This document shows positions 46,932-54,757 of a stretch of DNA of 64,000 bases, one piece after another. The notes below the pieces were generated by a model that had not been told where the DNA came from, searched no databases, and saw only the letters and a list, made by a program, of their open reading frames with translations. The DNA is from BD2-11 sp965221785 (lineage in GTDB: Bacteria; Gemmatimonadota; Gemmatimonadetes; Longimicrobiales; Gaopeijiaceae): assembly GCA_965221785.1 (NCBI GenBank), contig CBDCSR010000003.1, positions 2,108,001 through 2,172,000 of the forward strand, in the 5' to 3' direction. How positions within the stretch are numbered: position 1 is the stretch's first letter; every line of letters begins with the position of its first letter. Position numbers and translations under genes: made by a program.

Positions 46932-47000
46932 CCCGGTTCACGTACGCATCCGCCCGGTAACCGGCGTGGGGCGACGCCGAGCTTGCGGCCCCGTTTCCGC

Positions 47001-47029
47001 TTGACGCGCGATACCCTCGAATCCAGATT
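47001..47029 (+). promoter_or_regulatory. promoter of SRP RNA
   Basis: TTGACG (47001-47006) and CAGATT (47024-47029) are 17 bases apart. The -10 ends 6 bases before 47036, the predicted first base of the SRP RNA closing stem, so the position fits an RNA-gene promoter. Confidence 0.6.
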
Positions 47030-47033
47030 GCTG

Positions 47034-47136
47034 CGTGCCCCAGGTCCGCAGAGCGAAGACCCACCGAACCCCGTCAGGGCCGTGCAGGCAGCAGCGGTAC
47101 GTGCGGCGATCGCGGCTGCGGTTCACCTGGGGCATA
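47034..47136 (+). ncRNA. ffs: bacterial small signal recognition particle RNA (4.5S type)
   Basis: The ends pair as TGCCCCAGGT (47036-47045) with ACCTGGGGCA (47125-47134), followed by CCGCAG (47046-47051) with CTGCGG (47116-47121). The tip carries the SRP domain IV signature: CGAACCCCGTCAGGGCC at 47065-47081, then GGCAGCAGCGGTA at 47087-47099, matching the usual ACCCCGTCAGG-N-CC-GGAA-GG-N-AGCAGCGGTA. The exception is the apical loop, GTGCA where GGAA is expected. The RNA binds Ffh and guides membrane-protein translation. A position directly upstream of dnaX is the common location of this gene. The exact ends are estimated from the stem. Confidence 0.87.
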
Positions 47137-47162
47137 TCCACTTCTCCCGCCGCTGAACCCGC

Positions 47163-48935
47163 GTGTCCCATACCGCGCTAGCCCGCAAGTACCGTCCCCG
47201 GCGCTTCGCCGAGGTCGCGACCCAGGAACACGTTTCCGAAACGCTGCGGCGGGCGGTGAGCGCGGACCGCACCGGCCACGCCTATCTCTTCTGTGGTCCG
47301 CGGGGCGTCGGCAAGACCACACTGGCGCGCGTGCTGGCCATGTCGCTCAACTGCCCCGCGCGGGAAGCCGGGGGCGAACCCTGCGGGACGTGCGAAAGCT
47401 GCCTGCTCATCTGGAGCGGTCGCACATCGCTCGACGTGGTGGAGATCGACGCAGCCTCCAACCGGGGCGTCGACGACGCCCGCAGCCTGCGCGAGCGGGC
47501 GATGTACGCACCCTCCGACGAGCATCGCTTCAAGGTATACATCGTCGACGAAGCGCACATGCTTACCCGTGAGGCGTGGAACGCGCTGCTCAAGATCCTG
47601 GAGGAGCCGCCTCCGCGGGTGATGTTCATCTTCGCCACGACCGAGCCCCAGCGCATCCAGCAGTCCGCGTCACCCATCCTCTCTCGCTGCCAGAGGTTCG
47701 ACTTCCGGCGGCTCGGCGTGGCCGACATCGTCGCCAGGCTGAAGCAGGTGATCGAAAGCGAAGGGGCCCGGGCCTCCGCCGAAGCGTTGCGCATCATCGC
47801 GCGCAAGGCCGATGGGGGAATGCGCGACGCGCTCTCGCTTCTCGACCAGGTTCTGGCGCTCACCGGGGGTGACGTCACCCCCGGATCGGTGCGGGAGGTG
47901 CTCGGCCTCGTCGAGGAGGAACGCTTCCTCGAACTCTTCGACATCATCCTGGGGCACCGTCACCGGGATGTCTTCGCATTCGTCGAGTCGCTCGTGGACG
48001 AGGGATACGACCTGGTGGAGTTCTATCACGGTCTGGTGGAGAGTCTGCGCCTGCTCCTGCGCGTCCGCCTGGACGGCGAGGAATCCGTCGATGCAGGGGG
48101 CGAATACCGCGCCGCCCTCGAAGCGCGCGCACGGCACTTCGAAGCCGCCGATCTGGTGCGCATGCTGGCGATGGCGGCCGATCTCGAGTCTCAGGGCAGC
48201 CTGAAGCGGGTGAGCCAGCCGCGCGTCCTGATCGAACTCCTGCTGCTGCGCCTGAGCCACCTGGACCACACCGTCCGCATCGAGGAGCTGATCGAGGGGC
48301 TCGGAGGCGCGCCGGCGCGCCCGGCGGCGGATCCGCAGCCGACCCTGCCTCGGCCTTTGCCCGCGTCCCGTCCGAAGGCCGCGACGAGGCGGCGGGCAGC
48401 GACCCGCAAGACAGCCGCCGGGCACCGTGGTTCCAGCCCTCCTCAAACCGCCGACTCGTCCGGGCGCGCCGTGTCCGGGGCGCAGCCCGACGGGACCGGG
48501 CACGCTTCGTCCACGGTGGCTTCGCCGGCTCCGGAACCCGTTCCGTCCTCCGCCGGCACCGACGGGGATCTCATCGCGGCCTTCGAGACAGTACTCGGCC
48601 AGGGACGGGGAACTCTGCCCGGCGGGCTGCCGACCATCCTCAAGGGTGCGCCCTTGGAGAATGCAGGAGAGAAGGCCTTGCGGATCAGGCTTCCGGATGG
48701 CCTGGGACTCGCCGATCTTCCCCGCAACTCGGTCGCGTCGCTCAAGCGGGCGCTCGCCGGCCACCTCGATTACACCCCCGACATCGACATCGTGGAGAGC
48801 CTCCGGGCGGCGCCTTCCGCACCCCGTGCGGTGTCTCCGGAACAGGTGCGGCAGGAGCGTCTCGCAGAGCTGGTGGAGCGGGAACCACTCCTGGCACGGG
48901 CGGTAGAAGAACTCGATCTCGAATTGGTGGATTAG
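47163..48935 (+). CDS. dnaX: DNA polymerase III subunits gamma and tau
   Basis: A 590-residue clamp-loader ATPase. LARKYRPRRFAEVATQEHV starts the AAA+ domain; Walker A is FCGPRGVGKTTLAR; zinc cysteines are in CPAREAGGEPCGTCESC; Walker B is VYIVDEAHMLTREAWNALLK; SRC is in ILSRCQRFDF. Domain III follows to about residue 375, then a basic and Ser/Pro-rich linker (PKAATRRRAATRKTAA) and a tau-like C-terminal domain (about 470-590). No obvious A-run frameshift site is visible, so gamma may not be made by slippage. GTG 47163 lies 27 bases after the SRP RNA. Confidence 0.97.
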   Translation: MSHTALARKYRPRRFAEVATQEHVSETLRRAVSADRTGHAYLFCGPRGVGKTTLARVLAMSLNCPAREAGGEPCGTCESCLLIWSGRTSLDVVEIDAASNRGVDDARSLRERAMYAPSDEHRFKVYIVDEAHMLTREAWNALLKILEEPPPRVMFIFATTEPQRIQQSASPILSRCQRFDFRRLGVADIVARLKQVIESEGARASAEALRIIARKADGGMRDALSLLDQVLALTGGDVTPGSVREVLGLVEEERFLELFDIILGHRHRDVFAFVESLVDEGYDLVEFYHGLVESLRLLLRVRLDGEESVDAGGEYRAALEARARHFEAADLVRMLAMAADLESQGSLKRVSQPRVLIELLLLRLSHLDHTVRIEELIEGLGGAPARPAADPQPTLPRPLPASRPKAATRRRAATRKTAAGHRGSSPPQTADSSGRAVSGAQPDGTGHASSTVASPAPEPVPSSAGTDGDLIAAFETVLGQGRGTLPGGLPTILKGAPLENAGEKALRIRLPDGLGLADLPRNSVASLKRALAGHLDYTPDIDIVESLRAAPSAPRAVSPEQVRQERLAELVEREPLLARAVEELDLELVD

Positions 48936-49021
48936 CAGCCCGTTGGACGCACTTCCCCCGGCATTCGAGCGGCGATGCATCCACGCCCGCTCCCTCACAC
49001 CCTCGCCTTGAGAATCACTCG

Positions 49022-49345
49022 ATGAAAGATCTGCAGCGGCTCATCCAGCTGGGACAGCAGATGCAGAGCCGGGTCACCGAGCTTCAGGAGACCCTGGACC
49101 GCCAGGAACTGAGCGCATCCTCCGGCGGAGGCATGGTTACCGCGGTGGTGGACGGCAAGGGTACCGTGCGGAGCATCACGATCGAGCCTTCGGCCGTGGA
49201 TCCGGATGATGTCGAGATGCTCGAGGATCTCGTTCTGGCCGCGGTGGGGGAGGCGCAGAACAAGGCGCGCCAGCACTACGAGAGCGAAATGAAGAAGATG
49301 ACCGGCGGCTTTCCGATGCCGGGACAGCTTCCCAAACTGTTCTAG
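49022..49345 (+). CDS. ybaB: YbaB/EbfC-family nucleoid-associated protein
   Basis: A 107-residue DNA-binding protein with the family layout: an N-terminal helix (LIQLGQQMQSRVTELQETLD), a central strand region (GGGMVTAVVDGKGTVRSITI, PSAVDPDDVEMLEDLV) and a C-terminal helix (AAVGEAQNKARQHYESEMKK), then a Gly/Pro tail. It forms dimers that clamp DNA. Its place between dnaX and recR is the classic dnaX-ybaB-recR order. Confidence 0.96.
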   Translation: MKDLQRLIQLGQQMQSRVTELQETLDRQELSASSGGGMVTAVVDGKGTVRSITIEPSAVDPDDVEMLEDLVLAAVGEAQNKARQHYESEMKKMTGGFPMPGQLPKLF

Positions 49346-49461
49346 CGGCCCGTGCGTGAATCCGCGGGAGGAGTTCGTCCGCGGGCTGCCGGGGCGCTGT
49401 TTCCGTCGGCGGACGACCGGGGTGGCAGCGGGCGCCGGGCGGAAGTGCGCGGCAAGACCCG

Positions 49462-50055
49462 ATGTCGGTGATCGACCGGGTCACCAGCGAGTTCTCCCGA
49501 CTTCCCGGGGTCGGCCCCAGGACTGCGCTGCGCCTGGTGCATCACCTGCTTCGCACCGGCCCGAACGAGTCCCGGAGGCTCGCCGCCGCCATCGAGATCC
49601 TGGCTGAACGGGTGCGTCCCTGTGCGACGTGCGGCAACTTCGGCGACGAAGAGCTCTGCGCGATATGTTCCAACCCGCGGCGCGACACCTCCACCATCTG
49701 CGTGGTCGAGGGGAGTTTCGATGTCGGAGCGGTCGAGCGCACCGGGAGGTACGGGGGAGTGTATCATGTACTGGGCGGTCGCCTGTCGCCGCTGGACGGG
49801 ATCGGGCCCGAGCAACTGAACCTGCGGTCGCTGTTCGAGCGCGTCCGCTCGACGGAGGACGAGGTGCGCGAAATCATTCTCGCCACCAACCCGCGGGTTG
49901 AGGGCGAGGCGACCGCGGTGTATATCGAACGTCAGCTCAGGCCGATGGGTCTGAGGGTGACGCGCCTGGCCACGGGCGTGCCCGTGGGCAGCGACCTGGA
50001 GTTCGTGGATGGGACGACGCTCGCGCAGGCGCTGGAAGCGCGCCGTGAGATGTAG
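49462..50055 (+). CDS. recR: recombination protein RecR
   Basis: A 197-residue RecR that acts with RecO (and RecF) to load RecA at gaps. The helix-hairpin-helix FSRLPGVGPRTALRLVHHLL, the four-cysteine zinc finger CATCGNFGDEELCAIC and the Toprim domain (TICVVEGSFDVGAVERTGRY, YHVLGGRLSPLDGIGPEQL) are all in place. ATG 49462 is the start. Confidence 0.98.
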   Translation: MSVIDRVTSEFSRLPGVGPRTALRLVHHLLRTGPNESRRLAAAIEILAERVRPCATCGNFGDEELCAICSNPRRDTSTICVVEGSFDVGAVERTGRYGGVYHVLGGRLSPLDGIGPEQLNLRSLFERVRSTEDEVREIILATNPRVEGEATAVYIERQLRPMGLRVTRLATGVPVGSDLEFVDGTTLAQALEARREM

Positions 50056-50091
50056 GAACCGGAAGCACCGCCCGGGCGGTGGAGCCAGCGG

Positions 50092-50406
50092 ATGAACAAG
50101 AAGCTGAAAAAGGTGGGGCTGGTGGCGCTGCTGGTCGTGGCGGTCGGGGGCGTTGCGGTGCTGGTTGCGCACGACCAGATGACCCGGCACCAGAGGGACC
50201 TCTTCAGCCCGCGGGTCTTTCGCCGGCTGGCGGCTCTGGGGCACATGGCGCGCGCCCGCGCCTCCGTGAACACGGTGAACCTGCTGAAGGACTACATGGC
50301 GTGGGAGCCCCGCAAGCTGCTCCGTGATCGGGCACGGGCCATCGAAGCGCGGATGGAGCGGGAGCTGGCAGTGGTGGAGACCGGACTGAGCGAGAAGATG
50401 GCGTGA
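50092..50406 (+). CDS. small membrane-anchored protein upstream of mglA (104 aa)
   Basis: A basic start (MNKKLKKVG) and one hydrophobic helix (LVALLVVAVGGVAVLVAH) precede a charged helical domain containing RHQRDLFSPRVFRRLAALGH, NTVNLLKDYMAWEPRKLLRD and RARAIEARMERELAVVETGL. That is an inner-membrane anchor with a cytoplasmic or periplasmic helical body. No family is recognised. It begins 36 bases after recR and ends 4 bases before mglA, so it is very likely cotranscribed with the GTPase and is a candidate partner of it. Confidence 0.85.
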   Translation: MNKKLKKVGLVALLVVAVGGVAVLVAHDQMTRHQRDLFSPRVFRRLAALGHMARARASVNTVNLLKDYMAWEPRKLLRDRARAIEARMERELAVVETGLSEKMA

Positions 50407-50410
50407 AGCC

Positions 50411-50989
50411 ATGCCGATGACGAACTACGCCGGCCGGGAGGTCAACTGCAAGATCCTCTACTATGGGCCGGGGCAGGGAGGCAAGACCACCAACATCGAA
50501 TACGTCCACTCCCGCGTGGATCCGGGAAACCGGGGCGAGCTCATTTCCCTGGCCACTGGACAGGGCAGCACGCTGCTGTTCGATTTTCTGGCCCTCGATC
50601 TTGGCGACGTGCAAGGCCTCCGGACCCGTTTCCACCTCTACACGGTACCCGGTCAGGCGTATTTCGAGAGCAGGCGCCGGGTTCTCCTCAAGGGCGTGGA
50701 CGGGGTCGTCTTCGTCGCGGACTCCCAGCTTGATCGCGACGAAGCCAACGCCGAGGCGATGCAGAGTCTCTACGACACCCTGGAGGCGCGCGGCTACGAT
50801 GTCTCCCGTCTTCCCTTCGTGATCCAGTACAACAAGCGCGACCTGCCGGGCATCGCTCCGGTGGAAGAGTTGCGTGCACGCCTCAATCCGGCGGGCGTGC
50901 CTGACTTCGAGAGCGTCGCCACGGAGGGCAGGGGCGTTTTCGAGACGCTGGCGGCGGTGAGCAGGCTGGTGGTCAAGTCGCTTCGCTGA
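50411..50989 (+). CDS. mglA: MglA-type small Ras-like GTPase
   Basis: A 192-residue GTPase of the MglA group. P-loop GPGQGGKT is at residues 19-26 (KILYYGPGQGGKTTNIEYVH). TRFHLYTVPGQAYFESRR holds the G3 motif, NKRD (IQYNKRDLPGI) is G4 and SVATEGRGVFETL covers G5. In Myxococcus MglA sets the leading cell pole and drives motility with its GAP MglB; no mglB is in this window. In many Gemmatimonadota-like and Thermus-like genomes such GTPases occur without known gliding, so polarity control is only inferred. Confidence 0.94.
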   Translation: MPMTNYAGREVNCKILYYGPGQGGKTTNIEYVHSRVDPGNRGELISLATGQGSTLLFDFLALDLGDVQGLRTRFHLYTVPGQAYFESRRRVLLKGVDGVVFVADSQLDRDEANAEAMQSLYDTLEARGYDVSRLPFVIQYNKRDLPGIAPVEELRARLNPAGVPDFESVATEGRGVFETLAAVSRLVVKSLR

Positions 50990-50997
50990 GGTCCGGC

Positions 50998-51639
50998 ATG
51001 GCGAGCCTACGGAATCTGCCCAACATCATTACCCTGTCGCGGATGGCCGTCTGTCCCGCGATCTTCTTCCTGGCCCTGTCGTCCGACGGCACGGTGTTGG
51101 CGGCGACCTTCGCGCTCTTTCTGGCGGCGGCGCTGAGCGATCTGTGGGACGGGTATCTCGCGCGCAAGCACAACCTCATCAGCGACCTGGGCAAGCTGTT
51201 GGATCCCATCGCCGACAAACTCCTGATGGTGTCTACCCTCGTGCCCATCTACATCGTCTCGCACCGTCCGGCGGGAGGAGGCGAGATCCCGTGGTGGGGC
51301 GAGCTCCCCCTTTGGGTGCTCGTCGTTCTGCTGGGGCGCGAGTTGATGGTGACCTTGCTGCGGGGCTTTGCCGTGCGTCAGGGGGTGGTGATCGCCGCCG
51401 ACCGTTCCGGAAAATACAAGGCCCTCCTGCAGAACGTGTTCATGGCGGCCGTGCTCCTGTGGTACGCCCTGGTCCGCTTCGCCGAACAGGGAAGCTGGAG
51501 CGGGACCATCTGGGAGCTGTGGGTCCACTTTCACAGCGCAGTCATCGGCCTGGCCCTGCTGCTGGCGCTGGTGCTGACGGTCTATTCGATGGGGCTCTAT
51601 TTCTGGCGCAACCGCGGCCTGGCCGGGAGCAACCGCTGA
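50998..51639 (+). CDS. pgsA: CDP-diacylglycerol-glycerol-3-phosphate 3-phosphatidyltransferase
   Basis: A 213-residue membrane enzyme making phosphatidylglycerol phosphate. The CDP-alcohol phosphotransferase signature is SDLWDGYLARKHNLISDLGK, then LLDPIADKLLM. NLPNIITLSRMAVCPAIFF is the usual PgsA N-terminus. Five or six membrane helices are visible. It is followed directly by cinA, as in many bacteria (pgsA-cinA-recA); recA is not here. Confidence 0.95.
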   Translation: MASLRNLPNIITLSRMAVCPAIFFLALSSDGTVLAATFALFLAAALSDLWDGYLARKHNLISDLGKLLDPIADKLLMVSTLVPIYIVSHRPAGGGEIPWWGELPLWVLVVLLGRELMVTLLRGFAVRQGVVIAADRSGKYKALLQNVFMAAVLLWYALVRFAEQGSWSGTIWELWVHFHSAVIGLALLLALVLTVYSMGLYFWRNRGLAGSNR

Positions 51640-52913
51640 GCCCGACCGCGCCTCCTCCGGCCAGCTGCGCCATCGTCTCGGTGGGTGACGAACTTCTGGC
51701 AGGTTTCACCGTCGACACCAATGGCGCCTGGATGGGCCGGCGGGCTGCGAGCCTGGGGCTTCCGGTGCGGGCGAGGTTCGTGGTCGGGGACAGTGCGCCG
51801 GACATCCGGGGAGCACTCGCACGCGCGCTGGAGGTTGCCGACGTCGTGCTGTTGACGGGGGGCCTCGGTCCCACCGGCGACGACATCACGCGGGAAGTCG
51901 TGGCCGAGGCGCTGGGCAGGCCTCTCCGTGTGGACGAAGGGCTGCTCGACGAGCTCAGGACCCGATGGGCGACCTGGCGCCGGACCCCGCTTCCGGCCGG
52001 AAACGAGCGCATGGCCCGGGTGCCCGAGGGCGCCCTGGTTCTTCCCAACCGGGTCGGGACCGCTCCCGGGCTGGTGCTGGATGTGGAAGGCCGGATCGTC
52101 GTGCTCCTCCCCGGCGTCCCCGCGGAGATGCGCGGGCTGTTCGACGGGGGCGTGGAGCCGTTGCTGCGCCAACGGCTGGGAGACCGCCTGCTGCCGCTGG
52201 TCCACCGCGTCTTCCACACCACCGGGATCGCCGAATCCTCGCTCGCCGAGCGCATCGACGGGGGTATCCCCGAGAACCTGGGCCCGGTGTCCATCGCCTT
52301 CCTGCCCCGCCTGACCGGAGTCGACGTGCGGCTGAGCGCGCGGGCGACCCCGGACGATCCCCGCGCACCCCGCTGGCTCGACCGTGTGGAGGCGCTCGTG
52401 GAGCCGGTCCTGCGGCCGTACCGCTACCTCGCCGAGAGCGGGGACATCGTCGAGTGCATCGCGGAGGAAATGACGTCGTCCGGGCGAACCCTCGCGGTAG
52501 CGGAGAGCTGTACGGGAGGCCTGGTGGCGCGGCGCATCACGGAGCTGGCCGGGTCCTCGGAGTACTTCCTGGGCGGGGTCGTCACCTACGCGGACGAAGC
52601 CAAGCGCGCCCATCTGGGGGTCTCCCGCGACGTGCTGGCCGGGAAGGGGGCGGTGTCCGAGGAGGTGGCGCGCGCCATGGCAGAAGGGGTGGCCCGGGTC
52701 TTCGGGACCGGCGCCGGGCTGGCCGTGACCGGAGTGGCCGGGCCGGGCGGGGGGTCGGCGGAAAAGCCCGTCGGCACGGTGTGGTACGCAGTCCACCTGG
52801 ACGGCCGCACACAGGCGCGCCGGAGCGTCTTTCCGGGCGCGCGCCGCGCGGTCCGCGAACGCAGCGCGCAGGCGGCGCTCGCGCTCCTGTACCGGATGCT
52901 GCGGGAGCGCTGA
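51636..52913 (+). CDS. cinA: CinA competence/damage-inducible protein with NMN deamidase domain
   Basis: A 425-residue CinA. The N-terminal COG1058 (molybdopterin-binding-like) domain begins CAIVSVGDELLAGFTVDTNG and has LLTGGLGPTGDDITREVV. The C-terminal PncC domain has LAVAESCTGGLVARRITELA and GTGAGLAVTGVAGPGGGSAE. It recycles NMN and ADP-ribose. Between the pgsA stop and the conserved N-terminus there is no ATG, GTG or TTG in frame; the only suitable codon is CTG 51636, overlapping the pgsA stop (CTGA) with GGGAG 6 bases upstream. A start inside pgsA is the alternative. Confidence 0.93.
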   Translation: MSPTAPPPASCAIVSVGDELLAGFTVDTNGAWMGRRAASLGLPVRARFVVGDSAPDIRGALARALEVADVVLLTGGLGPTGDDITREVVAEALGRPLRVDEGLLDELRTRWATWRRTPLPAGNERMARVPEGALVLPNRVGTAPGLVLDVEGRIVVLLPGVPAEMRGLFDGGVEPLLRQRLGDRLLPLVHRVFHTTGIAESSLAERIDGGIPENLGPVSIAFLPRLTGVDVRLSARATPDDPRAPRWLDRVEALVEPVLRPYRYLAESGDIVECIAEEMTSSGRTLAVAESCTGGLVARRITELAGSSEYFLGGVVTYADEAKRAHLGVSRDVLAGKGAVSEEVARAMAEGVARVFGTGAGLAVTGVAGPGGGSAEKPVGTVWYAVHLDGRTQARRSVFPGARRAVRERSAQAALALLYRMLRER

Positions 52914-52947
52914 GTTCGCCGCCGGCCCGGGCCGCTTCCCGCGATAC

Positions 52948-52984
52948 CCACTACCGGTAGGGGCATCCCCACTACGGGTAGTGG
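52948..52984. terminator. palindrome between convergent cinA and dapD, probable bidirectional terminator
   Basis: CCACTACC (52948-52955) pairs with GGTAGTGG (52977-52984), and GGGG (52960-52963) pairs with CCCC (52967-52970) inside the loop. It lies 35 bases after cinA and 30 bases after the end of dapD. There is no clear U-run. Confidence 0.55.
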
Positions 52985-53013
52985 TTTCCGGTCGTTCCGC
53001 ACCCCGGGGCGGC

Positions 53014-53877
53014 CTACCGCAGCCAGTCCTCCAGGGCAGTTGCCAGGTCCGTCCCGGCGTCACGGTACTTCACGATGACCGGGGCATACAGCGACAGTCC
53101 CTGCGCGCGGGCCCAATCGCGGGTGACCGCCCGCCCCCCGGGGACGACTACGGCGTCCTCGGGAATCTCGAGCGGCCCGGAGGAGCCGGCGCGATACACC
53201 TCTTCGTGCACCAGGTCGAAGACCGGGGTGCCCCGCGTCAGGATGACTCCGGCGGCCAGCACCGCCCCGCGGCGCACCACCGTCCCCTCGTAGACGCCCG
53301 CATTGCCTCCCACCAGCACGTCGTCCTCGATCACCACCGGAGCCGCACCCACGGGCTCCAGCACGCCGCCGATCTGAGCCGCCGCGCTCAGATGCACGCG
53401 TTCCCCTATCTGGGCGCACGAGCCCACCAGGGCGTGCGAGTCGATCATGCTGCCCGCTCCCACCCAGGCGCCCACGTTCACGTACATGGGCGGCATGCAC
53501 ACCACCCCGGGACCAAGGTAGGCCCCGCGACGCACGGCCGAGCCGCCCGGCACCACCCGGACGCCCTCCGCGGCGGCGAAGCGGCGCACGGGCAGGTTGT
53601 GCTTGTCCAGGAAGGCGGATGGAGCCTGGGAGTCGGCCGCGTTGCCCCCGGGGGCGGCGACCGGCGTGATGCGTCCGCTGCGGAACGCCACCAGGATGCC
53701 CCGCTTCACCCAGGGCACCGCCGCCCAGGAGCCATCGTCCTCTCGCACCGCGGAGCGCAGCGATCCCGCCTCCAGGCGACTCAGCAGCTCGGCGACGACC
53801 TCTTCGGCGGCCTCCGGAAGAACCTCGCCGGCGGGCCAGGCATGGAGAGCGTCGATGCGCTCCCGCAACGGGCTCAT
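53014..53877 (-). CDS. dapD: tetrahydrodipicolinate N-succinyltransferase
   Basis: A 287-residue left-handed beta-helix acyltransferase: hexapeptide repeats run through AYLGPGVVCMPPMYVNVGAW, VGAGSMIDSHALVGSCAQIG, VHLSAAAQIGGVLEPVGAAP and VIEDDVLVGGNAGVYEG. It starts the succinylated branch of the lysine/diaminopimelate pathway, implying dapC and dapE elsewhere. ATG 53877 overlaps the dapA stop (ATGA) and has GGAGGGG upstream. Confidence 0.95.
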   Translation of the reverse strand: MSPLRERIDALHAWPAGEVLPEAAEEVVAELLSRLEAGSLRSAVREDDGSWAAVPWVKRGILVAFRSGRITPVAAPGGNAADSQAPSAFLDKHNLPVRRFAAAEGVRVVPGGSAVRRGAYLGPGVVCMPPMYVNVGAWVGAGSMIDSHALVGSCAQIGERVHLSAAAQIGGVLEPVGAAPVVIEDDVLVGGNAGVYEGTVVRRGAVLAAGVILTRGTPVFDLVHEEVYRAGSSGPLEIPEDAVVVPGGRAVTRDWARAQGLSLYAPVIVKYRDAGTDLATALEDWLR

Positions 53878-54749
53878 GTCCCCTCCGCGGCTCGCACGGC
53901 CGCCGCCACGGTTTCGTGGTGGGTCTCCGCAAGGAGGGCAAGCGGCAGCCGGACCCGGGGATGCATGCGTCCCATCATCCCGAGCGCCGCCTTGACCGGC
54001 ACCGGGTTCGACTCCACGAATGCGACCCGCATCCAGTCGGCGAGGCGGTAGTGCAGGGACCGCGCGCGCTGCAGATCGCCGCACGACATCGCCCCCACCA
54101 GCTCCGTCATGGCGCGCGGGGTGGCGTTGCTGACCACCGAGATCACGCCGTCGGCTCCCAGCGCCATGAACGGCACCGTCATGGAATCGTCACCCGACAG
54201 CAGCGCAAATCCCGGAGGCCTGCCGCGGGCGATCTCAGCGACCTGGTCGCAGCTGCCTGCGGCTTCCTTGGTCCCCACGATGTTGGGGTGGGCGGCCAGC
54301 GCCAGGGTGGTAGCGGCGGCGATGTTGCTGCCCGTGCGTCCCGGAACGTTGTAGAGCACCACCGGGCAGGGGGCCGCGTCCGCAACCGCGGTGAAGTGCT
54401 CGATCAGCCCGCGCTGCTGTGGGCGGTTGTACGGGGGCGACACGTGCATCAGGTGGGTGACGCCGGTCGACGCGATTCTGAGCGAGAGCTCGATCGCCTC
54501 GGCCGTATTGTTCGATCCTGCCCCTCCAACGACGGGAACGCGTCCGGCGGCCTGATCGACCGTGATCGCCACCACCCGCTCGTGCTCCTCGACCGAGAGC
54601 GTCGCGGCCTCCCCGGTGGAGCCCGCCGGCACAAGGAAGTCGATGCCCTGTTCGATCTGCCAGTCGACCAGCGACCGCAACGCCGTCTCGTCCACTTCCC
54701 CCGTTTCCCGGAACGGCGTCACCAGCGCCGTTCCGCATCCTCTGAGCAT
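53874..54749 (-). CDS. dapA: 4-hydroxy-tetrahydrodipicolinate synthase
   Basis: A 291-residue TIM-barrel lyase condensing pyruvate and aspartate semialdehyde. The Schiff-base lysine is Lys 161 (IVGTKEAAGS) and Tyr 133 is in VVLYNVPGRTG. GSTGEAATLSVEEHERVV is the N-terminal signature. The start is ATG 54749, 8 bases after dapB, with GGGTGAGG upstream. Confidence 0.97.
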   Translation of the reverse strand: MLRGCGTALVTPFRETGEVDETALRSLVDWQIEQGIDFLVPAGSTGEAATLSVEEHERVVAITVDQAAGRVPVVGGAGSNNTAEAIELSLRIASTGVTHLMHVSPPYNRPQQRGLIEHFTAVADAAPCPVVLYNVPGRTGSNIAAATTLALAAHPNIVGTKEAAGSCDQVAEIARGRPPGFALLSGDDSMTVPFMALGADGVISVVSNATPRAMTELVGAMSCGDLQRARSLHYRLADWMRVAFVESNPVPVKAALGMMGRMHPRVRLPLALLAETHHETVAAAVRAAEGT

Positions 54750-54757
54750 GTCGTGCC

